Source: Cognatiyoonia koreensis
Lineage (GTDB): Bacteria > Pseudomonadota > Alphaproteobacteria > Rhodobacterales > Rhodobacteraceae
NCBI RefSeq assembly: GCF_900109295.1
Contig: NZ_FOIZ01000001.1
Coordinates: forward strand, 372,001-436,000
Length of the DNA stretch: 64,000 nt
Reading direction: 5' to 3'
Shown here one piece after another: positions 53,462 through 61,651 of the stretch; position 1 is the stretch's first letter; every line of letters starts with the position of its first letter. The notes under the pieces are model-generated. The model made no database searches, was not told the origin of the DNA, and worked only from the letters and a program-made list of their open reading frames with translations. The translations under genes and the position numbers were made by a program.

Positions 53462-53886
53462 TGCGGGTGATTTGCGTCTGCCTCGGCAACATCTGCCGCT
53501 CTCCGGCGGCAGAAGGTGTGTTGCGCACGCTGGCTCCAGATTGGACAGTCGCAAGTGCCGGAACAGGCGGCTGGCACGTTGGCGATCCGCCCTATGGTCC
53601 CATGCAAAAGGCGGCGCTGACGAAAGGTTATGACCTTTCCGGGCTAAGGGCGGCGCAATTCAGCGACAGTGACTTTCACAAATACGACCTGATCCTCGCA
53701 ATGGACGGGCAAAATCTGGCAGATATAGAAAATTTACGACCTGACGGGGCTGATACGCCGGTGCAGCTGTTTGCGGATCAGGACGTGCCCGACCCGTACT
53801 ATACCCGTGATTTCGAGGGTGTTCTGACCATGATCGAATTCGCTGCGCGGCGACTTATCGACAGGCACGCTCTGCGGTATTCGTGA
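53461..53886 (+). CDS. Low-molecular-weight protein-tyrosine phosphatase
   Basis: The 141-residue protein has the CX5R loop VICVCLGNICRSPAAEG at the N-terminus and the general-acid Asp in ADQDVPDPYYTRD near residue 115. It dephosphorylates tyrosine or low-molecular phosphoesters; in some bacteria it controls exopolysaccharide synthesis, but no such genes are here. It overlaps the membrane protein gene by 1 bp, and its last 32 bp overlap a convergent lipoprotein gene. Confidence 0.92.
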   Translation: MRVICVCLGNICRSPAAEGVLRTLAPDWTVASAGTGGWHVGDPPYGPMQKAALTKGYDLSGLRAAQFSDSDFHKYDLILAMDGQNLADIENLRPDGADTPVQLFADQDVPDPYYTRDFEGVLTMIEFAARRLIDRHALRYS

Positions 53887-54157
53887 AATTGCGATAGCGC
53901 ACCCAGAATGCTTCTGCCGGTGGGCGATCATCGATCTTGATGTCATTGGCCCGCTCGGGATCGTCGAAAAAGCTGATCAACTGGCGCTGATCCGCACGTG
54001 ACAACTGTTGCGAGGCGACCTGACCGATACAGTTGCACAAGGCCGGATTGGCGGCGCGACGGTCAGACGCGATACAGGCTTGGGCTATTTCGCCATTCAC
54101 ACGCGGCGCACATGCCGCAAGGCTGGCAATCACACTCAACAAAAGAACGATACGCAT
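53855..54157 (-). CDS. Small lipoprotein of unknown function
   Basis: The 100-residue protein has lipobox LAAC in IVLLLSVIASLAACAPR, followed by a cysteine-rich segment (EIAQACIASDRRAANPALCNCIGQVASQQL) and a final ACR. The cysteines probably form disulfides in the periplasm. Family unknown. Its coding end overlaps the phosphatase gene by 32 bp on the other strand, which argues that both reading frames are constrained. Confidence 0.65.
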   Translation of the reverse strand: MRIVLLLSVIASLAACAPRVNGEIAQACIASDRRAANPALCNCIGQVASQQLSRADQRQLISFFDDPERANDIKIDDRPPAEAFWVRYRNFTNTAERACR

Positions 54158-54252
54158 CTGGGCCTCGGGAACTGCTGCATGGGGTGGTCCTTCTTCGCGG
54201 ACCTTTCCCCAATCGTAGCAGAGGCCGTTCGGGATGCAATTGGTTGCAGGCG

Positions 54253-54930
54253 CTAATGGCCAAACGTCACCGTGATATTGCCGACGGCATATCTGCGATC
54301 CCCGCCAAGGGCCCACAAAAGATCACCACCCAGCGTGGGCGAGGTTTCGACCATGAGCTGGGCATCCGACGCATCGGCTGGCAGCGGGAACTTCTTGCTG
54401 CCGATCACCAGAACCGTCGCATCATCGGGGACGACCACCTGAACAAAGGGGGCTTTCGCATTGTAAAGGGTCGTACCCTGAAACGTCATGCCGCTTGCGT
54501 TCTCGAACGTGATTTCAAGTCCGCTCGCGCCAATCTGGCCACCGGTTATCTGCGGCGTGATGGTCAGCACGCGCCCGGTTGCTTCGATCAGGATCGGCTT
54601 GATCTCTTGCACCTGCGCATAGGCGGGCGTGGCAAACAGGGTCAGCGCGGTGGTGCGGATGTCCTCGTCCTGCCGCTCGGCCGCGCCAGAAACGATGTTC
54701 GTCACGATGCCGGGTGCGGCGATACCGGCGATGATCGCCGCTTTGACCTCGCGCGCACCAAAGCCAAGGGCGATGCCCCCGCCCAGAAAGGCAAAAAGGC
54801 CCATTGCAAGATACGCGCCAAAGACGGGCATCGGCGCATCTGGATTGGTTGAATAGACGCTGGCAAGTTTGGCAATCGACGGGCACATGCCCCCGAACGC
54901 GCCACAGGCCAGAATTGCTCTGTAAGTCAT
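54253..54930 (-). CDS. Membrane-anchored protein with beta-rich C-terminal domain
   Basis: The 225-residue protein has two hydrophobic helices at the N-terminus (FGAYLAMGLFAFLGGGIALGFG and AAIIAGIAAPGIVTNIVSG) and a signal-like ALTLFATPAYAQVQE. About 110 residues of predicted strands follow, containing QITGGQIGASGLEITFENASGM and VVVPDDATVLVIGSKKFPLP. I do not recognise the family. AAGGTGG gives the ATG at 54930. Confidence 0.55.
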   Translation of the reverse strand: MTYRAILACGAFGGMCPSIAKLASVYSTNPDAPMPVFGAYLAMGLFAFLGGGIALGFGAREVKAAIIAGIAAPGIVTNIVSGAAERQDEDIRTTALTLFATPAYAQVQEIKPILIEATGRVLTITPQITGGQIGASGLEITFENASGMTFQGTTLYNAKAPFVQVVVPDDATVLVIGSKKFPLPADASDAQLMVETSPTLGGDLLWALGGDRRYAVGNITVTFGH

Positions 54931-55141
54931 ATCGGCCACCTTGAAATTAAGTTTTGCTAATGCGCAAACGGTGACACGAAGGTGACGTTTAGGGAAAGTG
55001 GGGGAATCCTGACCGTGATGATTGGCGGTGGGAGCGATGATCCGGCCTGCTCACATGGGCGCGAAAGCCGTCGCAGCGCACGTCGCAAAAGACGCGACCA
55101 CATCCAGCGCAAACGACCAAACACGTTGCGAACCTTCAACG

Positions 55142-55975
55142 TCAGGCGTTTTTGACACCGATCATCTCGACAGGTGAAATACGATTTGCGGTCAGGTTCG
55201 CGACCATGTTGGGCACTTTTTCAGCGCTCGATTGCTGCATGAGCACATGCAGACCCAAGGGGGGCGGACCTTTGCCCGCGTCCGCTGCGGCTTTCATCTT
55301 GCGAAAGAACTCAAGGGCGAACGTGCGGCGATTGTTTTCTTTCACAACCGTGAACCCATTATTCTCGAAAGCTTCGCGATAATTCTCGGGCGCGGCCGGC
55401 CAGCTTGTCTCGGCCGTGGTGGCCCAGGGAACAGGATAAAGCAGGTCTTCGTCATTGGTCTTCATGATGTCATAGACTCCGAACCGCGCGCCGGGTTTCA
55501 GCACGCGCGACACCTCGGCAAACAAGGCCATCTTGTCCTGAATATTCATACCGACGTGCATCATGTATGCGCTGTCGAATTCCGCCGCCGCAAACGGAAG
55601 CGCAAGCGCGCTGCCTTCATGAAGCGTCACTTGATCGGCCAGACCAACCCAAGCGCAAAGCGCCTGACCCGTCGTGACGTACTCTGGTGTGAGATCAATC
55701 CCGACAAGTTGCGCGCCATAGGTTTTGGCGCCAAATCGTGCAGCACCGCCAAGGCCGCAGCCGACATCAAGCACCAACTGCGAAGGCGTGATCTCAAGCT
55801 GGTCCAGAAAATGCGCGCTCGCCACCCGCCCGCCGATGTGGAATTCGTCGACAGGCCCAAGGTCGGCGATACTGGCTTTTTCGGGTGCGATCCCCTGCGC
55901 CTCTAAGCCCGCCCGAATGGCGGCCAGCAGGTGTCCGTGTCCGTAATGGGTCGAAATTTTCTCGGCATAATCCAT
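55142..55975 (-). CDS. Class I SAM-dependent methyltransferase (UbiE/COQ5 or sarcosine-methyltransferase type)
   Basis: The 277-residue protein has the SAM-binding loop LVLDVGCGLGGAARFG, a post-I acidic residue in QLVGIDLTPEYV, EGSALALPFAAAEFDSAYMMHVGMNIQDK (motif II/III), and LKPGARFGVYDIM. This pattern fits small-molecule methyltransferases such as UbiE or glycine/sarcosine methyltransferases. The acceptor is unknown. The start at 55975 (MDYAEKISTHYG) has GGAAAG nearby. It diverges from lepA across 272 bp. Confidence 0.85.
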   Translation of the reverse strand: MDYAEKISTHYGHGHLLAAIRAGLEAQGIAPEKASIADLGPVDEFHIGGRVASAHFLDQLEITPSQLVLDVGCGLGGAARFGAKTYGAQLVGIDLTPEYVTTGQALCAWVGLADQVTLHEGSALALPFAAAEFDSAYMMHVGMNIQDKMALFAEVSRVLKPGARFGVYDIMKTNDEDLLYPVPWATTAETSWPAAPENYREAFENNGFTVVKENNRRTFALEFFRKMKAAADAGKGPPPLGLHVLMQQSSAEKVPNMVANLTANRISPVEMIGVKNA

Positions 55976-56247
55976 GGGCTCATCTTTCCCGATCTGCGGC
56001 TGGGCAGATCGTATCAAAGGCATGACGCCTGATCGTTGAACACTGGGCGCTTTGTCGTCATGACGCAAGGAAGCTGCGGATTGATCCGGAAGCGCGCCGG
56101 ACGCTGGGCGGTCTTGCCCGATCCGGTTGTGAGGGACATCGGCCAACCTCTCGGATTTTCGACGCCGGCGCGGCTGATCAGCTGCGGCTGAATACTGCCA
56201 CAAAACACCCCATTGACACCCCTGCAAACCCCTTACATATCAGGTCC

Positions 56248-58047
56248 ATGACAGACCTATCGCACATCCGCAATTTCTCCATCGTCGCGCATATCGACCA
56301 CGGGAAATCGACCCTCGCCGACCGGCTCATCCAAGAGACGAAGACCGTCGCCGACAGGGATATGAAGGCCCAGATGCTCGACTCGATGGATATCGAGCGT
56401 GAACGCGGCATCACGATCAAGGCCAACACGGTGCGGATCAACTACACCGCGCTGAACGGCGAGGACTACGTCCTCAACCTGATCGACACGCCCGGCCACG
56501 TCGATTTCGCCTACGAAGTCTCCCGCTCCATGCGCGCGGTCGAAGGCTCGTTGCTGGTGGTGGACAGCACCCAAGGGGTCGAGGCGCAGACGCTTGCGAA
56601 CGTCTATCACGCGCTGGACGCGGACCACGAAATCGTGCCTGTGCTCAACAAGATCGACCTGCCGGCCTCCGAATGTGACCGGGTGGCGACGCAGATTGAA
56701 GACGTGATCGGGCTGGATGCGTCCGAAGCGATCCGGGTCTCGGCCAAAACGGGCGTCGGGATCGTCGAAACACTTGAAGCGATCGTGCACAAGCTACCGG
56801 CCCCCAAGGGCGACCGCGATGCACCGCTCAAGGCGATGCTGGTGGATTCCTGGTATGACAGCTACCTCGGCGTGGTTGTGCTGGTGCGGGTGATCGACGG
56901 GGAAATGCGGCTCAAGGACCGGGTCAAGTTCATGTCGAACGGGACAGTGCACCAGATCGATCGACTTGGCGTCTTCCGGCCGCAAATGACCAATATCGAC
57001 GTGCTGGGGCCGGGGGAAATCGGGTTCATCACGGCGTCGATCAAACAGGTGCGCGACACGCGGGTGGGTGACACGATCACCACGGAAAAGAAGGGGTCGG
57101 AAACGGCGCTGCCCGGCTTCAAACCCTCGCAACCGGTGGTGTTCTGCGGGCTGTTCCCGGTGGATTCCTCGCAGTTCGAAGACCTGCGGGACGCGATTGA
57201 AAAGCTTGCGCTGAACGATGCGTCCTTCTCTTATGAAATGGAAACCTCTGCCGCGCTGGGCTTCGGGTTTCGCTGCGGCTTCCTCGGGCTATTGCACCTT
57301 GAAGTCATCCGCGACCGGATCGAGCGTGAATATGACATCGAGTTGATCACCACAGCGCCCAGCGTTGTCTATCACGTCTACATGCGCGACGGCGAAATGA
57401 TCGAGCTGCACAACCCGGCGGACATGCCGGACCTGACGCATGTGGACCACCTGGAAGAGCCGCGGATCAAGGCAACGATCCTTGTGCCTGACGAATACCT
57501 CGGCGACGTGCTCAAGCTGTGTCAGGACCGGCGCGGCGTGCAGCTTGACCTGACCTATGCGGGGTCACGGGCGATGGTGGTCTACGACCTGCCGCTGAAC
57601 GAAGTGGTGTTTGATTTCTACGACCGGCTGAAATCCGTGACCAAGGGCTATGCGTCCTTTGACTACCAGCTGACGGGTTACCAAACCGATAACCTCGTGA
57701 AAATGTCGGTACTGGTGAACGACGAACCGGTGGACGCGCTGTCGATGATGGTGCACCGGGACCGCGCCGAAATGCGCGGCCGCGCGATGGTTGAAAAGCT
57801 CAAGGACCTGATCCCGCGCCACATGTTCAAAATCCCGATCCAGGCGGCCATCGGCGGCAAAGTCATCGCCCGCGAAACGCTCTCCGCGCTGCGCAAAGAC
57901 GTGACGGCCAAGTGCTACGGCGGAGACGCCACGCGCAAACGCAAGCTGCTGGATAAGCAGAAGGCGGGGAAAAAGAAGATGCGGCAGTTCGGAAAAGTGG
58001 ATATTCCTCAGGAAGCGTTCATATCAGCGCTTAAGATGGACAGCTAA
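56248..58047 (+). CDS. lepA: Elongation factor 4 (LepA)
   Basis: LepA is a ribosome-dependent GTPase that can back-translocate tRNAs and affects 30S biogenesis. The 599-residue protein has G1 [17 protein letters not shown]3 [11 protein letters not shown]4 NKIDLPASE, domain II, and the LepA-specific C-terminal domain ending [27 protein letters not shown] strong terminator follows. The next DNA is the AT-rich island. Confidence 0.98.
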   Translation: MTDLSHIRNFSIVAHIDHGKSTLADRLIQETKTVADRDMKAQMLDSMDIERERGITIKANTVRINYTALNGEDYVLNLIDTPGHVDFAYEVSRSMRAVEGSLLVVDSTQGVEAQTLANVYHALDADHEIVPVLNKIDLPASECDRVATQIEDVIGLDASEAIRVSAKTGVGIVETLEAIVHKLPAPKGDRDAPLKAMLVDSWYDSYLGVVVLVRVIDGEMRLKDRVKFMSNGTVHQIDRLGVFRPQMTNIDVLGPGEIGFITASIKQVRDTRVGDTITTEKKGSETALPGFKPSQPVVFCGLFPVDSSQFEDLRDAIEKLALNDASFSYEMETSAALGFGFRCGFLGLLHLEVIRDRIEREYDIELITTAPSVVYHVYMRDGEMIELHNPADMPDLTHVDHLEEPRIKATILVPDEYLGDVLKLCQDRRGVQLDLTYAGSRAMVVYDLPLNEVVFDFYDRLKSVTKGYASFDYQLTGYQTDNLVKMSVLVNDEPVDALSMMVHRDRAEMRGRAMVEKLKDLIPRHMFKIPIQAAIGGKVIARETLSALRKDVTAKCYGGDATRKRKLLDKQKAGKKKMRQFGKVDIPQEAFISALKMDS

Positions 58048-58068
58048 GATACCCCAAATGCCTAAGTA

Positions 58069-58094
58069 AGCCTGCCATTCGGCGGGCTTTTTTA
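58069..58094 (+). terminator. Rho-independent terminator of lepA
   Basis: AGCCTGCC (58069-58076) pairs with GGCGGGCT (58081-58088), with one G-T wobble and an ATTC loop, followed by TTTTTT. It marks the left border of the AT-rich insert. Confidence 0.85.
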
Positions 58095-58374
58095 TTTGAA
58101 TCAAGGGGTTATCGAGGGTGGAGCAGTGGATTGCGATGTATAAAGTTCCACTTTAATCAACCTTCGTACATTATGCATATTTGTAGTTGATCGTTCATCC
58201 GTACGTGAACGAAAAAATATCACATAAAATCAAGTTGTTAATAAGCAAATCATGAGTTGTAGTAGTTAATAATTTGCGTTGTACGGTGAGGGTAATGGAA
58301 AAAACTCCTAAATTACTTGATTGATAGGTGATGCTCACGTATACAGTTTCGCGTTAAAGCTTGGAGCAAGATGC
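58095..58374. other. AT-rich intergenic DNA at the island's left side
   Basis: This stretch is far more AT-rich than anything else in the window (for example TTAATAAGCAAATCATGAG and GTAGTTAATAATTTGCG near 58235-58280). No gene of ordinary size is present; a 9-codon ATG frame at 58295-58324 with a weak ribosome signal may be a leader. I see no tRNA, integrase or clear att repeat. It probably carries the promoter of the gene at 58375. Confidence 0.6.
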
Positions 58375-58869
58375 ATGGAAAATTCAGTAAAAATAAGCCT
58401 GAAGATTGGCGACTTGGATGTGAGTTGTGAGGCGAGCGAAGAGTTTGTCAGTAAGCAGCTATCTATACTAATTAATGACATAATAGACTTGGAGATACCA
58501 AATCTAGTACCAGCTAGTGCTGCGGGGTCCTCAAGCGCGCAGGTTGATGGCTTGCCTGCTTCAAGCCCACCCGTACCGTCTAAACTCTCGACCACTGACT
58601 TTGCGGTCAAGATGGGTGTCAAGAGCGGGTCAGATCTAGTTATGGCTGCGGCTGCATACTTACATCATACAGCGGGTAGTGAAGAGTTTCGTCGTCAAGA
58701 CATTTTGAATCAGATGAAGAGTGCAAAGGCGTTCTATAAAACTAGCTACGGAAGTAACCTTAGTAAGTCATTGGAAATGCTTATAAAGTCTGGGCGTCTT
58801 GCAAACCCCTCATCCGAAACATTTGCCCTTCCATACTCTGAGATTACTTATATGCAAAAGCTCTTGTGA
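58375..58869 (+). CDS. Unknown two-part protein in the AT-rich island
   Basis: The 164-residue protein starts MENSVKISLKIGDLDVSCE, with GGAG 8 bp upstream. Residues 1-45 form a small domain of beta strands and a helix (EEFVSKQLSILINDIIDLEIP). Residues about 48-72 are a Ser/Pro/Ala linker likely disordered. Residues about 75-164 are a helical, winged-helix-like domain (TTDFAVKMGVKSGSDLVMAAAAYL, EEFRRQDILNQMKSAKAFYKTSYGSNLSKSLEMLIKSGRL). I do not recognise a named family, although the layout recalls uncharacterised proteins scattered in islands of bacteria and archaea. Codon use is AT-biased, unlike its neighbours, which suggests transfer. Confidence 0.7.
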   Translation: MENSVKISLKIGDLDVSCEASEEFVSKQLSILINDIIDLEIPNLVPASAAGSSSAQVDGLPASSPPVPSKLSTTDFAVKMGVKSGSDLVMAAAAYLHHTAGSEEFRRQDILNQMKSAKAFYKTSYGSNLSKSLEMLIKSGRLANPSSETFALPYSEITYMQKLL

Positions 58870-58892
58870 GGCAGATGTACTGCTGATATAAG

Positions 58893-58919
58893 TAAGGCGG
58901 CCCTCATTGGGCCGCCTTA
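58893..58919. terminator. Perfect 11-bp hairpin after the island gene
   Basis: TAAGGCGGCCC (58893-58903) and GGGCCGCCTTA (58909-58919) are exact complements around a 5-base loop, 24 bp after the stop. It probably ends the transcript despite the absence of a T-run. Confidence 0.7.
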
Positions 58920-59019
58920 GTAACCACCTGATCCGGGTCTGGAAAACATTGGACAGGTCAACACTCAAAAGAGAGCGGTAAGGGCCGTTAAGCCTATGGT
59001 TAGAAGAGACATTTGAAGT

Positions 59020-59058
59020 CCCGCCGGTTGACATCGAATTCGATGGTGCTCCGGCGGG
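59020..59058. repeat. Nested hairpin upstream of the small basic protein
   Basis: CCCGCCGG (59020-59027) pairs with CCGGCGGG (59051-59058) and encloses a perfect 14-bp palindrome CATCGAATTCGATG (59032-59045). About 15 bp later comes a T-rich run ending near 59086. It could be an RNA element in the leader of the 45-residue gene, an attenuator, or a recombination or protein-binding site. Confidence 0.6.
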
Positions 59059-59102
59059 CAAACTCTAACACTTTTGTTTTTTTTGCACAATGGAGATTGG
59101 AA

Positions 59103-59240
59103 ATGCCCAAGAAGCAGTCCTCACCAAAAACCTCAACTTTGGCCGCAAAAGTCTTATCTGGAGCAAAAAAGCCAACGCTTGCTGATTCTAAGAAGCTCGC
59201 TGCGTCGGTTTTGAGCCAAGACGAGAAAAAGGGTCAATAA
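59103..59240 (+). CDS. Small basic hypothetical protein (45 residues)
   Basis: The protein starts MPKKQSSPKTSTLAAKVLSG and is Lys/Ser/Ala-rich. It contains the paired phrases LAAKVLSGAKKPT and KLAASVLSQDEKK, a near-repeat suggesting two short amphipathic helices. GGAG at suitable spacing supports the ATG at 59103. No family is named; similar tiny proteins with a VLSG/AASxLSQ pattern are familiar from genomic islands, but their function is unknown to me. It probably belongs with the gene at 58375, although hairpins lie between them. Confidence 0.6.
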   Translation: MPKKQSSPKTSTLAAKVLSGAKKPTLADSKKLAASVLSQDEKKGQ

Positions 59241-59246
59241 ACACAA

Positions 59247-59277
59247 GGCGCTGCCAAATCAAAGATCTGGCAGCGCC
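59247..59277 (+). terminator. Hairpin after the 45-residue gene
   Basis: GGCGCTGCCA (59247-59256) and TGGCAGCGCC (59268-59277) are exact complements with an 11-base loop, 6 bp after the stop. It marks the right border of the AT-rich insert, after which base composition returns to GC-rich. Confidence 0.7.
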
Positions 59278-59531
59278 CGGACCTTCCCCATCGGGAGGGC
59301 GCTTCTTCCACCGCCCCAATCCAGCAAACCCTCACACACGTGGCGACGCCCCGCACCAAACACCCGCTCCCCAAGGTCCGTGCGCGCCGCTGCTTCACAC
59401 CGCAGCCCGCACCCGCCACGCCCCGGACTTGATCCGGCGTCTCCCTCTCAACCCGCACCGCACACCACCCCCAGAGGTCCCGCATCACGTCCGGGACGCG
59501 GTCGCAAAGACACCGGGCCCCCGCCACGCCC
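59278..59531. other. C-rich intergenic region with REP-like element
   Basis: No supported gene is present; the plus strand is strikingly C-rich. A partial palindrome CCGGACTTGATCCGG at 59423-59437 looks like the short intergenic repeats common in alphaproteobacteria, and GTCCGGGAC lies nearby at about 59489. A minus-strand open frame here has composition-driven residues (many Gly, Arg and Val) and is rejected. Confidence 0.45.
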
Positions 59532-59957
59532 TCACTCCCCATTTGCATCGAACCCCAGCCGCATCCGCCGCACCTCGTTGATCCTGTCCTGCAGGTCGAT
59601 CTCGTGTGACATCGCGATCTGCATGATCTCGTCCGTCATCACCTCTGTGACGACACCGCCCGGTTCCTCGCCCAGGATGTCGGTCAGTTTGGCCAGCATG
59701 AAGCTGCGCAGCACGTTGTTCACCGTCGCCTGATACCCCGGACCCAGCTTGCGAAAGAACTTGGCCACGTCCGTATCGATCCGCAGCGTCAGCCGCGTCT
59801 TTTCGGGGATCGGCGTTGTGGAAATCTCGCGCCATTCGGCGGGCAGGTATTTGCGCGCCATTTCGGGATTGAGAAAATCCAGCGTCATGTCCTGCAGCAC
59901 GGCGAACAGCTTGTCATAGCGCTTTTGTTCCATGGCGGTCAGTTTCATGGGTGTCAT
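59532..59957 (-). CDS. Orphan BrnA-like antitoxin
   Basis: The 141-residue protein contains the BrnA/ribbon-helix-helix-type core KTRLTLRIDTDVAKFFRKLGPGYQATVNNVLRSFMLAKL at about residues 53-90, preceded by a helical N-terminus (MEQKRYDKLFAVLQDMTLDFLN) and followed by an extra 50-residue helical tail. BrnA antitoxins bind DNA and neutralise the RelE-fold toxin BrnT, normally encoded just upstream. No BrnT frame is seen on either side. It may be a solitary regulator. GGAGG precedes the ATG at 59957. Confidence 0.7.
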   Translation of the reverse strand: MTPMKLTAMEQKRYDKLFAVLQDMTLDFLNPEMARKYLPAEWREISTTPIPEKTRLTLRIDTDVAKFFRKLGPGYQATVNNVLRSFMLAKLTDILGEEPGGVVTEVMTDEIMQIAMSHEIDLQDRINEVRRMRLGFDANGE

Positions 59958-60142
59958 GGGGGCCTCCGATCTGGTTTCGGGGGCAGTGTCGTGCTAAATT
60001 CTTGGCAATCCGTCAGCGCATCGCGCGGTGCATGTGTGGTGTACGCCCTGTGCACGCAGATCACAGGGGCTGATTGACCCAAATCAAGGTGCGCAGGCGC
60101 GGGCAGCCCTAGTCTTGTGTCACCCAAGTGGAGACCCGCATA

Positions 60143-60463
60143 ATGACACCGCACCACGCCAAAACCGTCCTGATTGCCCGCCGCAAAGAGCTGCTGGCCG
60201 ACCTGCAGGATATCGAACACGACCTTGACGAACCCATGCCCAAGGATTGGGAAGATCGCGCCAGCGAACGGCAGGGCGACGAGGTGCTGGAGGCGTTGGG
60301 CGAGAGCGATCTGCAGGAACTGCGCGGCATCGAGGCAGCGCTGCACCGCATCGCGGACGGCACATATGGTGTGTGCGTGACCTGTGGCGACGAGATATCG
60401 GATGCCCGGCTTGCCGTGTTGCCCGCGACGCCGTTCTGCAAGACCTGTGCAGCGAACCACTAG
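60143..60463 (+). CDS. DksA/TraR family C4 zinc-finger protein
   Basis: The 106-residue protein has an N-terminal coiled coil (AKTVLIARRKELLADLQDIEHDLDEPMPKDWEDRASERQGDEVLEALG), then a TraR/DksA zinc finger with CVTCGDEI and CKTC. It lacks the DxxDxA tip motif of full DksA, having EDRASE instead, so it is probably a short secondary-channel RNA polymerase binder or stress factor. GGAG supports the ATG at 60143 over a GTG at 60128. Confidence 0.88.
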   Translation: MTPHHAKTVLIARRKELLADLQDIEHDLDEPMPKDWEDRASERQGDEVLEALGESDLQELRGIEAALHRIADGTYGVCVTCGDEISDARLAVLPATPFCKTCAANH

Positions 60464-60493
60464 GGCGGGCGTTCGCCGTGTGTGGGGGCGGCG

Positions 60494-60604
60494 TTAAAGC
60501 CGTTCGACCGTTTCGGCGGCGATGGTGATATCGCGCCCGACGCCCTTGACCGTCTCGCACGCGGTCAGGGTTGTGATCGCCGTAATCAGGAGTAGTATAC
60601 GCAT
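60494..60604 (-). CDS. Entericidin-like small lipoprotein
   Basis: The 36-residue peptide has a lipoprotein signal (MRILLLITAITTLTAC) and the entericidin core ETVKGVGRDI followed by a short helix. Entericidin A/B peptides are membrane lipoproteins that in E. coli form an antidote/toxin pair promoting lysis in stationary phase. Only one is seen here, so it is more likely a general small lipoprotein of that family. Confidence 0.8.
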   Translation of the reverse strand: MRILLLITAITTLTACETVKGVGRDITIAAETVERL

Positions 60605-60755
60605 TGTGCCTGTGCCCTTGTTTTTCGGGCGATTGTGCATGTTTCGGCCCATCCGGACAACCGGACTGCGCCGAAATTCGCCTTTTTTCGCCGACCCTGC
60701 GACAGAAAGTTTACGCAAGGCCGTTTAATCTGCATCGACACTGATGGAGGTTGTC

Positions 60756-60839
60756 ATGACGTACTATCTACCACACGCATTTCTGGTGCTGGCTGGCGGG
60801 CTTTGCTTGCTGGCGTTTCTGAACTCGGCGGTTTTCTAG
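60756..60839 (+). CDS. 27-residue hydrophobic membrane peptide
   Basis: The frame runs MTYYLPHAFLVLAGGLCLL and then AFLNSAVF to a TAG. A perfect GGAGG lies 7 bp before the ATG. A single transmembrane helix occupies nearly the whole peptide. Its stop overlaps the stop of the convergent esterase by 4 bp. Such a Shine-Dalgarno-supported short membrane frame is likely to be real. Function unknown. Confidence 0.6.
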   Translation: MTYYLPHAFLVLAGGLCLLAFLNSAVF

Positions 60840-61573
60840 GCCAGAAAGGTTTCAACCGCCGTCGCGAATTCGCGTGGCTTTTCGGCATGCAGCCAATGGC
60901 CTGCACCTGGTATCTTTGCAAACTTCGCATCGGGAAACAGCATCTTGATCTGGTCCCTGTGGTCGGCCTGCACGTAGTCGGAATTGCCGCCCGACAGAAA
61001 CAGCGTCGGGTCGTCGAACTGCCCTGACACGTCGGGAAAACCGATGATCTTGTCCATGTCGGCCGCCAGAACATCAAGGTTCAGCCGCCAGCGTTTTTCC
61101 TTCAGATCAAGGCTTTGCAGCAGAAAGTCGTCCACCCCCGGTTCCAGACCGGACAGCTGCGCCTTGGCGTCAGTGCGGGACGCTACCCTCGCCAGATCGA
61201 CCTGTCGCATGGCGTTGATCGGCCCCATCTGGCTGTGCGGATAGGTGACGGGCGCGATGTCCGCGACGATCAGCCGGTTCACAAGGTCGGGCTGTGTAAT
61301 CGCCAGCACCATCGCGGCCTTTCCGCCCATCGAATGCCCCAGCACGTCCGCAGGTCCGTCAAGGAGCGCTGCCAGATCGCCGGCCATATCGGGATAGCTG
61401 TTCGTTGCCTCCCAGCCGGAAAACCCGTGGTTGCGCATGTCCACGGTGATCACCCGCCGTGTCTCTGAGAACCGTTTCGCCAGAACGCCCCAGTTGCGTG
61501 CCGACCCGAAAAGCCCGTGCACGATCAGCAAAGGCGGTCCGGGCGCATCCCCGAAAGTGACAGTGTTCAGCAT
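60836..61573 (-). CDS. Alpha/beta-fold hydrolase, YbfF-like esterase
   Basis: The 245-residue protein has the oxyanion HGLFGSARNW, VDMRNHGFSGW, the nucleophile elbow VLGHSMGGKAAMVLA, an Asp in the DPTLFLSGGNSDYV region and the catalytic His in GAGHWLHAEKP. It resembles YbfF/ABHD11-type esterases that hydrolyse short acyl-CoA or carboxyl esters. It is monocistronic and overlaps the small membrane peptide convergently. Confidence 0.92.
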   Translation of the reverse strand: MLNTVTFGDAPGPPLLIVHGLFGSARNWGVLAKRFSETRRVITVDMRNHGFSGWEATNSYPDMAGDLAALLDGPADVLGHSMGGKAAMVLAITQPDLVNRLIVADIAPVTYPHSQMGPINAMRQVDLARVASRTDAKAQLSGLEPGVDDFLLQSLDLKEKRWRLNLDVLAADMDKIIGFPDVSGQFDDPTLFLSGGNSDYVQADHRDQIKMLFPDAKFAKIPGAGHWLHAEKPREFATAVETFLA

Positions 61574-61651
61574 GCATCGCCCTTTTGCGAAGTTGACTTG
61601 TGCGCAACCTTAGGCGTTGAGCCGGGCAAGGGCCAGTTGTAGAGCGGCCTT

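Noticed and set aside
59234..59548. 104-codon minus-strand frame as a possible BrnT toxin for the adjacent BrnA
   Set aside because: It is Gly/Val/Arg/Cys-rich with no RelE/BrnT fold pattern, runs over the terminator hairpin and the C-rich spacer, and lies downstream rather than upstream of brnA.
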